Shown here piece by piece: positions 49,980 to 63,595 of a DNA stretch of 64,000 bases. Position 1 is the first letter of the stretch, and each line of letters begins with the position of its first letter. The position numbers were made by a program, and so were the translations under genes. The notes under the pieces are model-generated. The model was not told where the DNA came from, ran no database searches, and worked only from the letters and a program-made list of their open reading frames with translations. The stretch is taken from positions 5,821,787 to 5,885,786 of the forward strand of contig WARS01000033.1 of the NCBI GenBank assembly GCA_008933995.1, given 5' to 3'. The stretch comes from Datnioides undecimradiatus (taxonomy: Eukaryota > Chordata > Actinopteri > Lobotiformes > Datnioididae).

Positions 49980-52900
49980 AGTTTTAAACAGAGTTGTTTT
50001 AGGAGAATTGGATGAGATGACTCACCATTCATTCCAATGGGAGTTGATCACTGGGCATTCTTGCAAGATATTGTGTTTGACTCTGCGTGGATTTTACCAA
50101 AGATATGAATATAAATTGAGTCAGACATCTTCTTTATTCACTATCACTTCTTTTCTATTGTTTGCTAATGTAAATTATTTCTTTTTATGGGCCTTTTAAT
50201 AATTTTCTTTCACATCTGTCAAGATATGACTGCCTTACTCCCGGTTACATGGCGTCTCTTGTTATTATATGTGATTTTCTCTGTGGAAAGCAAATTGCCT
50301 TTCTAAGTTAAGAACGATATATGAATTAAAGGTAATTTAATGGGAGGAGGGTTGCCTAGAGCTCTGACTTTATATAACTAGTTAAAGGAAGAAGAGGTTT
50401 GAAGCTGTTGCATGTCATTTGGTCAGTGCAGCAGTGCAGACAGTGTTCCATAAAAGGGAGAAATGACACATTGAATTGAGGAAAAACACTGTTCCAGTCC
50501 AAACTGGCAAGAACAGTTGGCTTTAACATGTCTTCATAGATAAGTCTGCATATTTTTGGCACATAATATCTCAGCTCAATAAGATACAGCTTCTTTTCTT
50601 CATGCACAAGTATTTTGATTTCACTCGTAGGATTTACTGTAAATGCAGTGAAAACACTCCCTACTGCAACATGGTATAACAGTGTAATTCATTCACATGT
50701 TGCTGGTTTCCTATATTTTATTTTATTTTGTAGCCATCAGTCTTTGGGGTGTGAAGGTCCCTCAGTTTTTGGCTCCACTGACTCTTCTTAATGACAGTGG
50801 TTGAAAGCCTGAGCACGTCCCCTCCTCATGTGAACCTCTAATGAAGCAAAGCATCTATTTTTACCTTTTCCCCTCAACTGCACAAACAGCCTTTAGAGCC
50901 ATTTGTTGTTTTCTGTTCTCTGGTTCTCCTTTAATGTCTTGTGCACTATCCTGTTAGTAGAAATAAAATTGTTCTGCAGGGGCCAGTGGATGACTTAGTT
51001 TGTCAGTTTGCATCTTTATCTTCACACAGTACAGTGTGTACTGAAGTCTTTGCTCATTTCATCAGTGTTTCATCCGTGTTTTATTTCTGCACAATACGCA
51101 GACGAAGGGCTGTGTCAGCTTAGAACAAAAATATTAAAATGGTATCTAATCTCTTGTGGTTAAAGACCGGCTTGAAGAAAACAGATCCTGGTTCTTACAT
51201 TCACATACAGATGACACTATTTCACATCAGATGAGTCAAGGAACCTGACAAACTTCTCACCAGGTGCAGTGATTTGCAGGACGTTTCCATCACACTTGCT
51301 TTAGTGAAGGTTACTGTGTTTCCGCAGCGCGAAGCAGGTTGGAAAAGTCGGTGGGTGTCTACAGAGAGAGGTGAGAGATTCACAGTGGAGGTGTGATACT
51401 GCAGACTGCAGATACTTCTTCTTCATGTGTTCTTTTACAGTCGGCCTGTTCCATCTGAGACAAATTACCATGTCCACCTTTTCTTACGCTGACCTCTATT
51501 TATGCTGCGCTGGTAACTCTGCATTAATCTCCGGGCTAGTCTAATTACATGAACGTCTCTTGCCTGACACCAAACCTTTTCAGGAGTACTCTGGAAATAC
51601 AGACATTCCAGCAGAGAGCATGGCAGCCATTATGTGTGTCTGAAATCCATTGTTCCAACTCAGGAGGGAGGCAAATTTGCAGGAAGACACATATAAATCA
51701 AGCAGATTTACTTCCTGTTGAAACAGCTAAATCACAACATAAAAACCAATATGAGTCATGCTTCCTTGACAGATTGTTATTTTAAAGTCACAGAATAATT
51801 GAATAGGATTGTGGTTATCGCCACAATACAACCCTACTCTGTTCTAATTTTATAATGAGGTGCTGCCAAGATGAGCCAGTTCCAGTTTTGATTTGTGACA
51901 GAAGCTGTTTTAGGTCTTTAATTTGAGCCGTTACATGATTTTAACTTGTTTACACTTGTCATCCCTTAAAGGGTTGTCTGCCTCACATTAAACTTATGGT
52001 TGCACTTTTAGAAAAAGACCAGAAATGTAACAGTTTAATCCATTAATACACGTTATGTTCTTACAGCACTGACAGTCCATTAGAAGTTGTTGAACAATGT
52101 TCTTCGAGCAGAAGTGTAGGAGGTAAAGGTAAGGTTTTAGAGCGGGATGTACTAATATAAATGCATAGAGTTGAATATAATGACAGATCTGAATTTCAAT
52201 ACTAGTTTCATCCCTCTAAACAAATGCCTACGTTCGTCCTTAACAGATATTAAATAAGTGAAACTCAGCTAAGATCTTTTATTCATCACTATGAATTTAA
52301 GATGTCCATTGCACAAAACACAAACACCATATTAACTTCCCCTTTTTAAGTGAAATGTCCGTGTGCATTTCAAATTTCACTTTTGATCCGTAAACATAAT
52401 CCAATATATTTTTCACTGAACTGAAAGCTGACTCTATTCTTCTTCAGCTCAGCTTGTTCCAAAAACAAGAGGCCACTATGACTCAATGTGTACGGTAACA
52501 TTTAAAAAATGGATGGCCCAAACAATGATGCTTTTAAAGCCTCGAACAAGCTGACATTTTGAAGCTCTACATCCACCCGCGGCTGTTTTTCTGCCTGCAT
52601 TTACCCTGCGTGTTGTACAGAGTTTGTCCTCTGTGAGTTTGGAGTGGCAAAGTGCAAATGGAAATTCCAGTGCTTGCTAGAATGGCTCCCCTCTTCCTGT
52701 CGACGCCCCAGTGTTTCCTGCCTGCTGCATGACTAGGTGTGTTGACATTGAGATTGGAGTGTCTGACTTTGGGGTGCATTTTGGTCTGACTGTGGGAAAG
52801 GGTGTTGTTTTCTCTGGGTCCTACAATGACCAAACACTAATTCTCCACTTTGAGCTTCCTCTGGCTCCTATATAATTGTCCTCTTTAAACTGAGCGCTTG

Positions 52901-54930
52901 TTGGATAGAAGGATTTGTGTAAAATGGAGCTCAGCCTAATTAAAGGCCTCACAGCCAGCATCTCAAGTCTTCCTTTGTCACAAAAGCAGTGTATACTTAC
53001 TCTTTGTGTTTGTGCGGCCCTGTCATAGACAAGCCCATTAGTGCTATTAGCTGCTATATTAGGTAACTCTGCCCTTTCCACTGATCGTCAGCACACAGAC
53101 GGCCTTTGCCTACTGACTTCCTCACTTCCTGTGAAGGTAAATATTATGTTTTTCTTTCACTGGATCCACAGCCTAGGATGGAGCCGTGTGTCAAGTCTGT
53201 GATGTGTCAGTGCGTCTGTAAACCACTCTGAGGAGCTTTACTGAGGCCTGCCTGGCTGCATCCGAACAATACAGTAGTTCATTCACTGCAAACTCTGGCC
53301 TTTTCTCGCTGTGATAGAAATCAAGTGTTAGTACACATCTGCTAAGTCGAGGAGAGGAGGGAAACTGCTGTCCAGCTCTCAGCAGTGGTGTGTTTTTAAT
53401 GTAAAAGTGTCTTTGCATTAATGTAATACCTATAACTTGACTCATCCTTGTATATCTCTGCTGCAGTTGAGCTGGACAACTGAGTTCTGACAACTATACA
53501 TGACTTGGTAACACAAAATACAAGCAAGTTACTAAGACGTGAGGAAGGAACCAAGCACTTCCTCTGACTAAATAGTGGAAAATCAGTAAGAGTAGTAATC
53601 TGATTACATGTGGCACAACATATTATCTGCAGTAAACACAGCATTTTCCAGCCCCAATCAGAAGTTTTGATCTTCCAAAATTCCAGTCCCTAACGCTGTA
53701 AACAACACACACATCCCACAGAACCTCGTAAGCAACATTACCTCAGGAAATGACATTTCCAAAGCTGCTGTGATGCAGACGGTCTCTACTCGCTGCTGTA
53801 CACGCTTACGATACTTAACATCGCAGTTTTAGGCCAAATTGTGCAAAAGCTTTGCATTGTGATGCAAAAATGTCTGTTTTCCAGTGTAAAGATCGTCACG
53901 GATCTAATGCTGTACTGTGAATCCAGTCTGCCCACTGAAGGTCAGCACTTATATAATTCATTCAGAGACAGACTTTAAGATACTAGATGCGTGACAGATT
54001 AGTTCGCTCGCAGATATTTGTGAATGAACACACCATTTTTCCATGAGCTGCTTCTAATTACTTGCAGTTGCTGAGAGGCATGAAACTGAATACCAATTAG
54101 CCCACTGACGATTTTAATACAAGTCCCTCTCTTGCAATACAGTGCATCAAACTGTTGTAAACAGCTTCTACTTGTTATTTTACTATTACTTTCTCCTTTT
54201 TGTACCCCCTCAAGTCAAGTTAGTTTGTTGATGACAGACCAGAGACAGCAGGATTCTTAAAAACTGTTTTAATCATCATGTTCAGAGCATACATTCATAT
54301 TCACATCCATGCCATACTCTTTACTGTACAGTTAAGCTAAATCCAAACTGGCCAACTCGTACCGTCTGCAATCACTTGTATGATTGTGGATTTTGATGCT
54401 CGACATTGAATGCATCTGTATATTACCATGACCCAGCAGTGAACTACATCTATTCATGAACCAGCTCTTTATTGGAAAAGCCACAGGGGGAAAGTAGTGT
54501 CTATTTTTAAGGTGTCAGCAACACACAACATGACACATGGATGTGAATATTAACAAATGCAAGCTCTGAAAATGATGTTTGGCTGAGGCCAGCTGTGTCT
54601 GGTTTGTACTTAAAGAACTTACATTTAGGCCTAGCAAAGACTTTTACGGTACGTGGTGCGTAATCGTATATAGCTAAATCTAAGGCTCATCTCACTGTAT
54701 GCAACACTGAAGTCATCTCTATCGTGTGCGAACTTTTTCAGATTACCACTGGCAACACACGTCTTTGCTGTGTAGTAAAGCAAGCTCTCCTAACGTAGAG
54801 CGGTGGAACGTAATCAAGTAAAAAGAAGTGGAGACACTCTGTTGGACGTTGATTGGTTTGGGTGTGATGAATGTCTGACAGGATGGAGAGACACAGGGGA
54901 CAACGTGGTGGTATGAAGTGATTAAATAAG
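49980..54930. other. Gene-free stretch
   Basis: About 5 kb of AT-rich DNA in which I recognise no exon, RNA gene or repeat family. Minus-strand ORFs of 80-100 codons near 52.5-53.6 kb show no domain features. Confidence 0.5.
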
Positions 54931-54936
54931 TTTATT
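54931..54936 (-). terminator. Possible poly(A) signal of a minus-strand gene
   Basis: AATAAA on the minus strand with an AT-rich block to its right (upstream in transcription) and GC-richer, GT-containing sequence to its left. It would end a 3' UTR of about 3.4 kb from the candidate terminal exon at 58332-58429. Speculative. Confidence 0.2.
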
Positions 54937-57900
54937 TGATTTACAGACATGTACATTTTCTATCAACCCCTCGGAGGGAGCCTCACAGTTCAGTTCTAGA
55001 ATAATAACCTTTGATTTCTCTGACACTTCTTGTGTTGACTTGCTCTAAAAATAAAAATAACCTCTGTTTTCTGATTGACATCAGAAGAAGGTTTCTTTAT
55101 ACAGGATTCTTGTATGACAAGAAATAGCACATTCTCAATACATCACTTCAGTGATTATTAACACAGAATTACTCTAAACAACAGACATATACTCCTAAAG
55201 GATTGGTGCTAAATCAGCTAAATTTGGCAAAGTGAAACTCAATTCATGACCCATCTGACCAGAGCCAACGTCCCCTCTGCCGATGACAATATGTCAGCAC
55301 TTACTGTGAGCATGAAGTGACAGACCTCTGTGGCAGAGGCCGTGGAGTTGATGCTAGGCTATGGTTCAAATAAATCCCTGAACATTAAGTGTGCAAAATG
55401 GTTTGATCAGTTCTTCTTAAAAAAAAAAGAAAAGAAAGAAAGAATAAAAACATTAACAAGAGCTATTAAAAAAACAAAACAAATGCAAAAGTATTGCACC
55501 CTAAACATGAGGCCGGTGTCTTAAAACCATCACATTGCGGTTGGTTTAGTGTGGAATATGTGTGTGTGAGATGCCCAATTCATGATCACAGTAAACAGGA
55601 TGAATCTTAGTGATGTAAAAAGGTATTGTGTTGTTTCATTGTGATACAAAAGGATGAATAAACAATTCTTAACCCGATGACATACAACAAAGTCTAGTAT
55701 ACTCAAACATTAAACTTCCCTTTATAGATTATTCTTCATTACGGTAACAAACAAATAAATACATTGCATCCAAGCCATCATTTACAATATATTAAAGTTG
55801 CTGCGTGATATAGCTATATATATCTCTATTGTAGTTATTAAAAAAAACCCACCTCATTTGGTAACACTAAAAAAAAAGAAACTGATAAAAGGAAGGTAAG
55901 AAGCTTAGTTCATTAAGAAGATGTAGGTGTGTAAACACGTCAGGTTGGACAGAATCACATTCAGAGAGCTCCACGCAGTTGGAGAGAAGCTAAAGCTAAT
56001 GATCTGGCAGCAAGGACACAGCCCACACAGCACCCCACACACAGCCAGTGAGTCACGCTCACACATTGAGGCTACAAGAACAACCTCAGCGTCTCCCTTT
56101 ATTCCTCCGCTAAGGTCAATCCATCCGTCCTCCACCTCCTCCTCCTGTGTTTTCTTGGAGGTCTGCAAAGTGCTTTATTTCCCTTTATGCACGAGTTTTA
56201 AAACCTTTGACTCCATTAGTGGCTTCAAGGTTTCAGTGAAGTTATATCCACCAGGTAATATAATAAACAAAAATCCTTTCTGTTCGCTTCTTACCAAGCT
56301 TCTGCCTAAATCTTTGTATGTACAAGCAATTAGCCGTGTCAGACTTCTTTTTCTTTGTGGGAGTTTGCATTAAATTTGCATCGTTACACATACAACACTG
56401 TAGTTAATGCATAGAGTTATCAGTCGAATCCAGCTTTTATCTTTTTTTGTGTAATTTTGTTTGTTTAGTCTTTATTTTTGCAGGCATCGAAGGGGACTCT
56501 AACATAGGAGGACATGCTGGTCTGGTTTCAAATGGGGATTCCTCGCTTATCAGTTATCGAAGATAAGAGCTCGCAATCATTCTAACCTGCGGCTAAGGAA
56601 TTTCCTCTTCCTGTCTGGGATTTTGATTTCCCCCAGTAATAAACGGATGACTGTGACTCCAGCGCCTCTAAAAGCTCCCTTCTTCTAATCGTGGAATGGG
56701 ATATCTATAATAGCGAGGGGGAAAGGTCTCCGTTCACAATGCCTGTTATTGTAACCAGTGTGGACTGGACTGGAATCCATCATTAAAAGTGACTCCGTCT
56801 CTGTGTGGGCGCTGTGTCCAGAAATTCAAAACCAACCATCAGAGAGCTTCCCCTTTAAAGAGAAACCTGGCTCACTGATAAGGCAGTGTGGATAAAAAGG
56901 TCGGTCTCCTCACAAGTGTTCGTATTGCTTCTCATGTACACAAATACACAGGTGTTACTCATTAAAAGTCAAAAGAGTAGCATTTCATTTACTTTTGGGA
57001 AAAGCATGTACATTATAAATTATAAAATATATAGTCCAGTGTCTGCTTTAAACTGCCCCGGATTTGCTTCATCACATCCTTCTGAAACAACCATAGGCAG
57101 TAACCTCCAGTTTCAAATCCAACATCACACAGAAAACCCCAAAAAAAACCCCAAACAAAAACACAAATAAAAAAAAAAATATATATAAATCACAAGAAAA
57201 CTTGTGAAAAATAATGTGCAGAAATCTCTCACCTCTGTCCTGTTCTCTGGCACTGTCTACACGCTGATTTAAGTGCTAAGAGCTAAAAATAAAAACACAT
57301 GTGGCGGGGTCAAAAGAAACAGCTGTTGATGGGGTAGTTCCAATTCTTAAGGCTGATTCGCTGACCTTTAGACAGTAACACTTTTTGGCTCTTGGTTGGC
57401 GCCTATGTTTACATGCACAGCGGAACTTTGTTCGATTACGGGAACACTGCGTCCAACATGTAAACACTATATTTATGTCTGAATCTCGGGTTGTTAATAC
57501 TGCGGCTGACATGTGCGGGGTAATCTGATATAAGTCCCATTACTGGAGCCTTGTGTGAACAGATAAACACTAAGAATTATATTCCTGCAGCACAGTTTAA
57601 TGGGTTGCATCACTTGCTCCGCATAATTTGAATTTTACAGCTTCTGTCTGTTTACAGGCTCCGAGTGTGGAAAGACAGCGCAGAATGAATTGTGCAGAAT
57701 CCGCATGGGAGCAACAGAGACACAAGTGGAGCTGCAGGTTAGGAATCAGTGCTGCTTCTACTGTTTAGCGTATAATAGCTTAATTAAACTAATTTCATGG
57801 CCGAAACCTGGGTCACAGTGTGCATGTAAACATAGTCAGTGATGACGTCATGTGGGTTGATGATGGTCAGTGCAAAGTCTGAAGGAATGTTATGACGCTA

Positions 57901-58331
57901 TGGCACTTGGTGCAGATTGACAGCGGATGTAACAGACAGACAGACACACAAGAGACAGACTGTTGGACAGACTGGCAGACAGACAGGGCAGGTTCATGGT
58001 CAGCATTCAGTAGTATGGCATCAGGAGTCGGAGGGGTCGAGGGGGAGGGCTTTGCCACCCCACCTCCTCCATGGAAGGTTCAGTGGATCCTCGCAGACAG
58101 AGGTGAGGGGGACACCAGCTGACGGTCGGCACAGCTTCGATGCACCACCGCTGTGCACCGTAACACCAGCCTGTGATTTTAGAGGCGTTTCAAGGAGGGG
58201 CAAGACGCTCCCTCAGTCCAGTTCTGAGCAGCCTCCGAGAGCTGAGAAAAGGAAGAGCAGCAGGAGCCAAGAGGAAGAAGAGGATGGTGGTGGTGGAGGT
58301 GATGACGGTGAAGAGAACGTGGGCGTGGTTT
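54937..58331 (-). other. Possible long 3' UTR or gene-free stretch
   Basis: AT-rich with several A- and T-rich runs, including A-rich low complexity at 57127-57185 and 55421-55450. If the candidate terminal exon is real, this would be its 3' UTR. A long plus-strand open frame at 57917-58471 is low complexity and not supported. Confidence 0.2.
57127..57185. repeat. A-rich low-complexity tract
   Basis: Runs of A broken by CCCC and C, ending in a short ATATAT tract. It may be a decayed poly(A) tail, but no element body is visible next to it. Confidence 0.8.
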
Positions 58332-58429
58332 TTAAGAAGCAGATGAGCTGCCCTCGATTTGATATCTCCATTTTGTCATCCTTGTTGAGTTTGGTTGCTC
58401 CTTCAGACGGCTTCTCATTTGGTTGTCAC
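58332..58429 (-). CDS. Candidate terminal coding exon of an unidentified minus-strand gene
   Basis: On the minus strand a very good polypyrimidine tract (about 58430-58465, CTCTCCTC and CTCTTTCAG) precedes an open segment encoding 31 residues, starting DNQMRSRLKEQ and ending IEGSSSAS before a TAA. This reading assumes a preceding exon that ends one base into a codon; the other two phases hit TGA at once or after four codons. I do not recognise the C-terminus. No further exon was found up to 64 kb, so the gene would need large introns. Chance is a serious alternative. Confidence 0.18.
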
Positions 58430-58984
58430 CTGAAAGAGAGGAGTCGAGGAGAGAGAGAGGGGAGGAAGTAGTGCGGTTAGAGTCTGGCCTCACCACAGGA
58501 CATTCCCATGTAATTAATGTTGAGGTCGAAAGCTCCTGGGCCATCTGTTAGGACCTTCCTGATAACGCCTGCACACCACGACCAGCCTGTGACCTAAATA
58601 TTTTCCTGCGCACAGCATACCGACACATATCAGTTTGTTTAATGCAGGCCCCCCTCCCCAGTCTGTACAACAGCAAGCTATAAGCTGAGACACTCATCTG
58701 CTGTCTCTCCAGATATGCAGAAGGAGGGATTTAAGTTACACGTTGATATTAGAGTGTTTTTGACTTGGTGTACATGACAAATATGTCACTAAGCAGTTAC
58801 ACAGGGGTCGATGAAGGAGAGGGATCGCAGATGTAAAATAACATTTCTGAGGCATCTGACAAACTTTTGTGAGAATACAGACTGCATCCATGTGACGACT
58901 GATCACAAACACTGCATGACTTTTAAATCTCTAACTTATGCTATTGTTAGTATGGCACTGATGGTAAAAATGATTAGTGTTAGT

Positions 58985-59265
58985 TAGTGGTAGAAGTATT
59001 CATATCATTTACTTAAAATTACACGTACAGCAATGAAAAAGTACTCCATTACAAGTCTAACATTCAAATGAAAAGGTGTTATTAGTAAAATTTACTAAAT
59101 GCTTGTTATGCAGCTGAAGCTGGATTTTCATAAGTTGGATTATCAGTAAATGTGCATACTAACAGATTATATTTTCTATGTTGTTTATGCATTTTGGATG
59201 TAAAATATGATTCTGCAAAATAAATAGTAACCACGGGTGTCAAGTTAATAAAGTGCAAGTAAAAA
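58985..59265 (+). mobile_element. Diverged teleost interspersed repeat
   Basis: GTGGTAGAAGTATTCATATC, then TTTACTTAAAATTAC, then AAAAAGTACTCCATTACAAG, and later TTCTGCAAAATAAATAGTAA with a GTGTCAAGTTAATAAAGTG segment follow the order of a repeat common in percomorph genomes. The copy is old, with many substitutions, and carries no open frame. The family assignment needs a repeat library. Confidence 0.7.
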
Positions 59266-60790
59266 GCATTTAATTTTCCACTGAATTATAGTGAAGATGA
59301 AGAACAGATTGTTATTATTACTTTTAAATCTCTTCCAGCTGCTGAAATCCACATAAACAAAACTCATAAGTGGGTAAAATGTTGCACCAGAGGGGGAAAC
59401 TACGCTCCAGTTGGAGCTGAGACTGTTAGGTGTTCACGGTGCCACGCTTGTGATCTCTTTAGATTGGAAGAGAGATAGAGTGCTGCGTCCCACTGTTTGC
59501 TGTGGTCTGTCACAGAGCCCTGGATGCTCCAGTAAACAAGCTACCACCGTTGCTACAATAGGATTAGTGCGGGGAGCTCACAGAGTGATGTTCTGAGCTG
59601 GTGTCTCACACTCCCTCACGCACAACCACACATCCATAGACCCACAGGCATGTCCATACATATAGATTACAGACATATACATTCATGGATGTATACAATG
59701 CAGACAATCTGACAAACAGCCACAAAGAGAATAGGCTGAAAAGGAAGATTAGAGGATGCTTCATAAACAATGTTTTGGTTCTGTAGCTGCAGATCCAACA
59801 ATCCTCTCTGGGACCATTCTCCTCGATTATTAGTGTCAGATGTTGCTGTAAACTCTGCAAATTGTTTATGAGCCAAACTTGAAATGAAAACACTTAAATG
59901 CCAGCGTGACATAGAGATAATTAGAGTTGTGAATGCTTTGATATGTACAAGACTGGCCTGCCTCCTCGCAGCTTCACTATTGCTGTGCTGGAGACTGTTG
60001 GCTTTTCAAAGCAAAGGGGAGGTCTGATTGGTCTGGCAAGCGAATAAACTCTAATCAGACCGACTTGTAGTGGTTTTTGGCTGCAAGGAGGCAAATCATG
60101 ACAGAGCTGGACCGGGCTGACATTGCTATATGTAGATCTGACTGACAGCTGAAAGACAGAGCAGTGAACGGTCCTGTGGTCCGGTACCTCACTGTAAACC
60201 AAGTTCCTCCTTGTCATATATTCATTGGATTGTGAAAGAGGAAATCGAAGGTCTTTCTGAATGCACTGCGAGCTACACAGATCACTTCAGAGCCTAGCTG
60301 TACTGTCTGTGCGTGTGGTCACTGCCCTTCCCAGCATCATGATCTCACTCAGCTTTGCCGACTGAGGATTCAGAGCTTTTGCTGAATGATGAGTGTGTAA
60401 AGTGGGAAAGAAAGTATGCGCCTGCAGCTGTATAAACACTTTGAACAGTTAAAGTTCGGACAGCAGTGGCTGGATCGACGTTTTGCCACGTGATGTGAAT
60501 TTCCCCTCAGATTAATGGGATTGTGGTCACTGAATAAACGAGTGTGAAGCTCTGCTGTCAGAACTCCTGCTGATTCTTTTGACAGCACCCAGCTTGGGGA
60601 TGTCCTCCGGTTATCATGCGGGGTGAGTCTGGTCAGCAGAGGCCGGTTCTTCCTGCAGAGGAAGTTAATTGGATCTCAGTGTATCTGATCTCCGTTCGGG
60701 ATTGCATCACTGCAGATTAATAGCTTGAGATGTATAACAGCTTAGGCGATTACTGCTTCTCTTCATCCTCATTTATTCAGCCGTCGTGTG

Positions 60791-60804
60791 CCCCCCCCCC
60801 CCCC
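60791..60804. repeat. Poly(C) run
   Basis: Fourteen consecutive C. Its exact length may be a sequencing or assembly error. Confidence 0.9.
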
Positions 60805-61341
60805 AAATTCCTCTCCTTCACTTCCACTCCTTGTCACAGCCAGACCCTTTTTCCGTGATCAGAACAGTCCCATTAATCTACCACAGCACATCACAATGGC
60901 AGCATATATCTTCTTTCACCTCCCTGTGTTTCAGCATGTTGGACCTTTGGGGGCAGTGGTCAGAGTGAGTGTGAGGGGTGAACGCTTGTCATCGGAGCGC
61001 GGTTGAACTGTGAACTGTATTGATCTGTGAGTCAGACCTCAGGGAGGAAGCATCGCCTCACTGATTGGATTATCCTCCGCGACAAATGTTGAAAATCAAT
61101 CACAGAGCGCCGCGGTGGCTCACTTTAGAATAGAAATGATCAGCTCACGGGCACATTCAACTCTGACCTCATGTTGCTGTAATCACTGCTCTCTATAATT
61201 AGCGCCTTTTGACAGCAGGGAGAAAAGGCTTTAGCTGCTGTGTGCGACAGAGAACTGATGAAACCCTCGGGCTCAGAGCATAAACTGCCACTGAAACCTG
61301 ATACGCGTGGCAGCCATGTGGGAGCCTTTCATGTCACCTGT

Positions 61342-61362
61342 CATTAGCTGTACATGCTAATG
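61342..61362. promoter_or_regulatory. Palindrome with TAAT cores and flanking TGTCA sites
   Basis: CATTAGC and GCTAATG form perfect 7-base arms around TGTACAT. TGTCA occurs just outside each arm and TGACAG again at about 61381, giving a mix of homeodomain cores and MEIS/TGIF-like sites within 50 bases. Suggestive of an enhancer element only. Confidence 0.3.
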
Positions 61363-63559
61363 TCACCCTGCCGACGGTAATGACAGTGCAGCACTTACAG
61401 TAGCCGAAAACACAGGTTGTTTTTCGCATTATCAACCATTAACTCTAAGTTATGTCTTCTTGACATTCCTGCAAATGATTTTTTCAAAGCATACCACGGC
61501 TTTTCAGTCTGATCTCCTGCCTTCACGACAGCCATTGCGTCCTATTTATCAGAGCACAACACAAATCAACTCACAGAGCTTCTGAAGTTGCGTGTCATGG
61601 GTAATCCATCATGCTATTACTCTTTTTTAGGCTAAGTTATGTGGGGATGCAGCACGTGTTTGGAACTCTCTTTTTGTTGCACCATTCAAGGACACTGTGA
61701 AACTGCAGATTGGATTTTGAAGCACTGCCAAATAACAACACAAGAAACAACGCAATGTGTTGTTTATGCAGCAGTTCATCTCCCGAAATATTATCTACAC
61801 TGTGAGTTATTAGGTCCAGAGCTTGGTCTTTTTCATATGTAGCGTGTGTGGGGGGCTACAACTGCACTTCATCTCCACATTGTAATACAATACAGCAATG
61901 CACAATGAGACAATAAAACTGGACCTTGAGCACTGAATAAATGCTTTTCATCAGCCGATGCTGGATGTGTCAGATATAAAAGCATCCCAGAGAGCACAAA
62001 GGAGGAACACTTTTACAATGGTCATAACTGACTTACGATAGATAAACAGATAGCCCTGCAGATGCACCCATTAGGACATCTTTATTCTAAAGTGAAATAA
62101 ATAGATGCTTATGGTCTGGGAGGTAAAAGGCAGGATGTCTTCCGCCTGCAGGAATTTGCACCTTAATACAGTTTTTCCACCAGATCAACTGCTCCCTTCA
62201 AATACTGCATGGAGCTGCAACTGGCAGGTAACACTACAACCTGGGCTGAACCCTGCAGGAATCCAACAGTCCTCCATCTCCTGCTGTTCACAAGCTGGTG
62301 CGATGTTATTAAGAAAAACATCTAACCAGACAACTCCTTAGCAAACCTTTAACATTACTGTATTTTATTCACTGAAAACAAAGAAGTTAACAGCCACCAC
62401 ATCTCTCTCATTCTGACCTTCTCCATTTCTCACTGAGGACACTCAGAGCAGTATTACCAGGTGCTGATAATAAACCAAGCAGTAAACACATTCATGACCC
62501 ATTTTGTGTGCACTTTGTGTACGTACAGTATTTTGACGAATGTTTAGAGGACAGATAAACCCAGACGGGTTTACAAAAGAAATGATTAGGACGGGGTAAA
62601 ACCTTGACCTTTTGGCTAAACATGATAACCTTTACAAACAAGCCACAACAGATTCCTTGTCCTTCTAATCAGCGAGTCAGAGTTTAATCTTGTTATTCTT
62701 TACCGGCAACTACTGTAGCACCCCATTGTCCCACAGCGCAGAGTTGGCTGGTGTGCTGCCAATTATTGTGTCTTTTCCGTGCTCAGTTAATAATTAGAGA
62801 GGTTTTTGCGCCGTGTGTGTGAGTCTGATAAAGGCAGGAAGGAGGGAAGGCAGTTGAGGGCTTGATAAGATGCCAGATAGTTGGTCAAATAACCACCACT
62901 CCAAGATTGCCTGGACAATCCCAGGGTATGATGGGATGGGATGTGGATCATAGATCAGTAATTTGTGTATATCACCTGCACTATTTATGCTGTCATAAAG
63001 CTTTGGATAGCCTCAGGCCAAAGTGTCTTTTAAGTCCTGAAAGTTTTCAGATCTCAGTGCATGCTAATGAAAGGAGCTCTACACAATGCTTGTCAGGTAA
63101 TGAGAAGAGAACCCTATAAATGTTAATGTTCCAAGTCCGTCAACCACTTAAACTGCTGGTGTTAAAAGCAGTAAAGAGAAAAGGCAATTTACCTGGTCAT
63201 ACCTTGACTGAGGATGGTGGTCGTGTCAGCTGGCTCAACCTGGGGAGAGAGGATGCACAAGAGCAATTAGACAGACCTTCTAAAACAAAATTCAACATTC
63301 ATTATACTTTCTTTTTCCAAACAGTCTCTGTTTTCCCACTAGTGATTCACATTTCCACTCATCACATGCTAGCTGTCTTCCAGTCATCACTATTTACTTC
63401 TCTGGTCCTCAGTGCTGCACTACTGATCCTGCCGTGACCCACACTGACTCTGCACTGAGAAGGCGCTTCGGCATGGCAGAAGAGAGTGTTCTGCTCTCTC
63501 GCACCTCACTAAGTGTAAATGTGGATTGGTTGAATTGGTGTGTATGTGTGTGTGCGAGT

Positions 63560-63573
63560 GGGGGGGGGGGGGG
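63560..63573. repeat. Poly(G) run next to a TG-rich tract
   Basis: Fourteen consecutive G preceded by TG-rich sequence (63538-63556). Length is likely uncertain. Confidence 0.9.
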
Positions 63574-63595
63574 TGCGCGAGCACTGAACCTGAGC

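Larger units (their letters stand above)
58430..63595. other. Gene-free stretch
   Basis: About 5 kb with no supported exon. It includes an interspersed repeat at 58985-59265, a poly(C) run, a homeodomain-like palindrome at 61342-61362, and otherwise unique-looking AT-rich DNA. Confidence 0.5.

Noticed and set aside
57917-58471. Plus-strand open frame of 184 codons, the longest in the 43-64 kb stretch that is not split.
   Set aside because: The product is low complexity (GRQTGQ-type, Glu and Gly runs) and lies over GA- and GAGG-rich DNA that lacks stops by composition. There is no domain, and the strand opposite carries a better splice signal.
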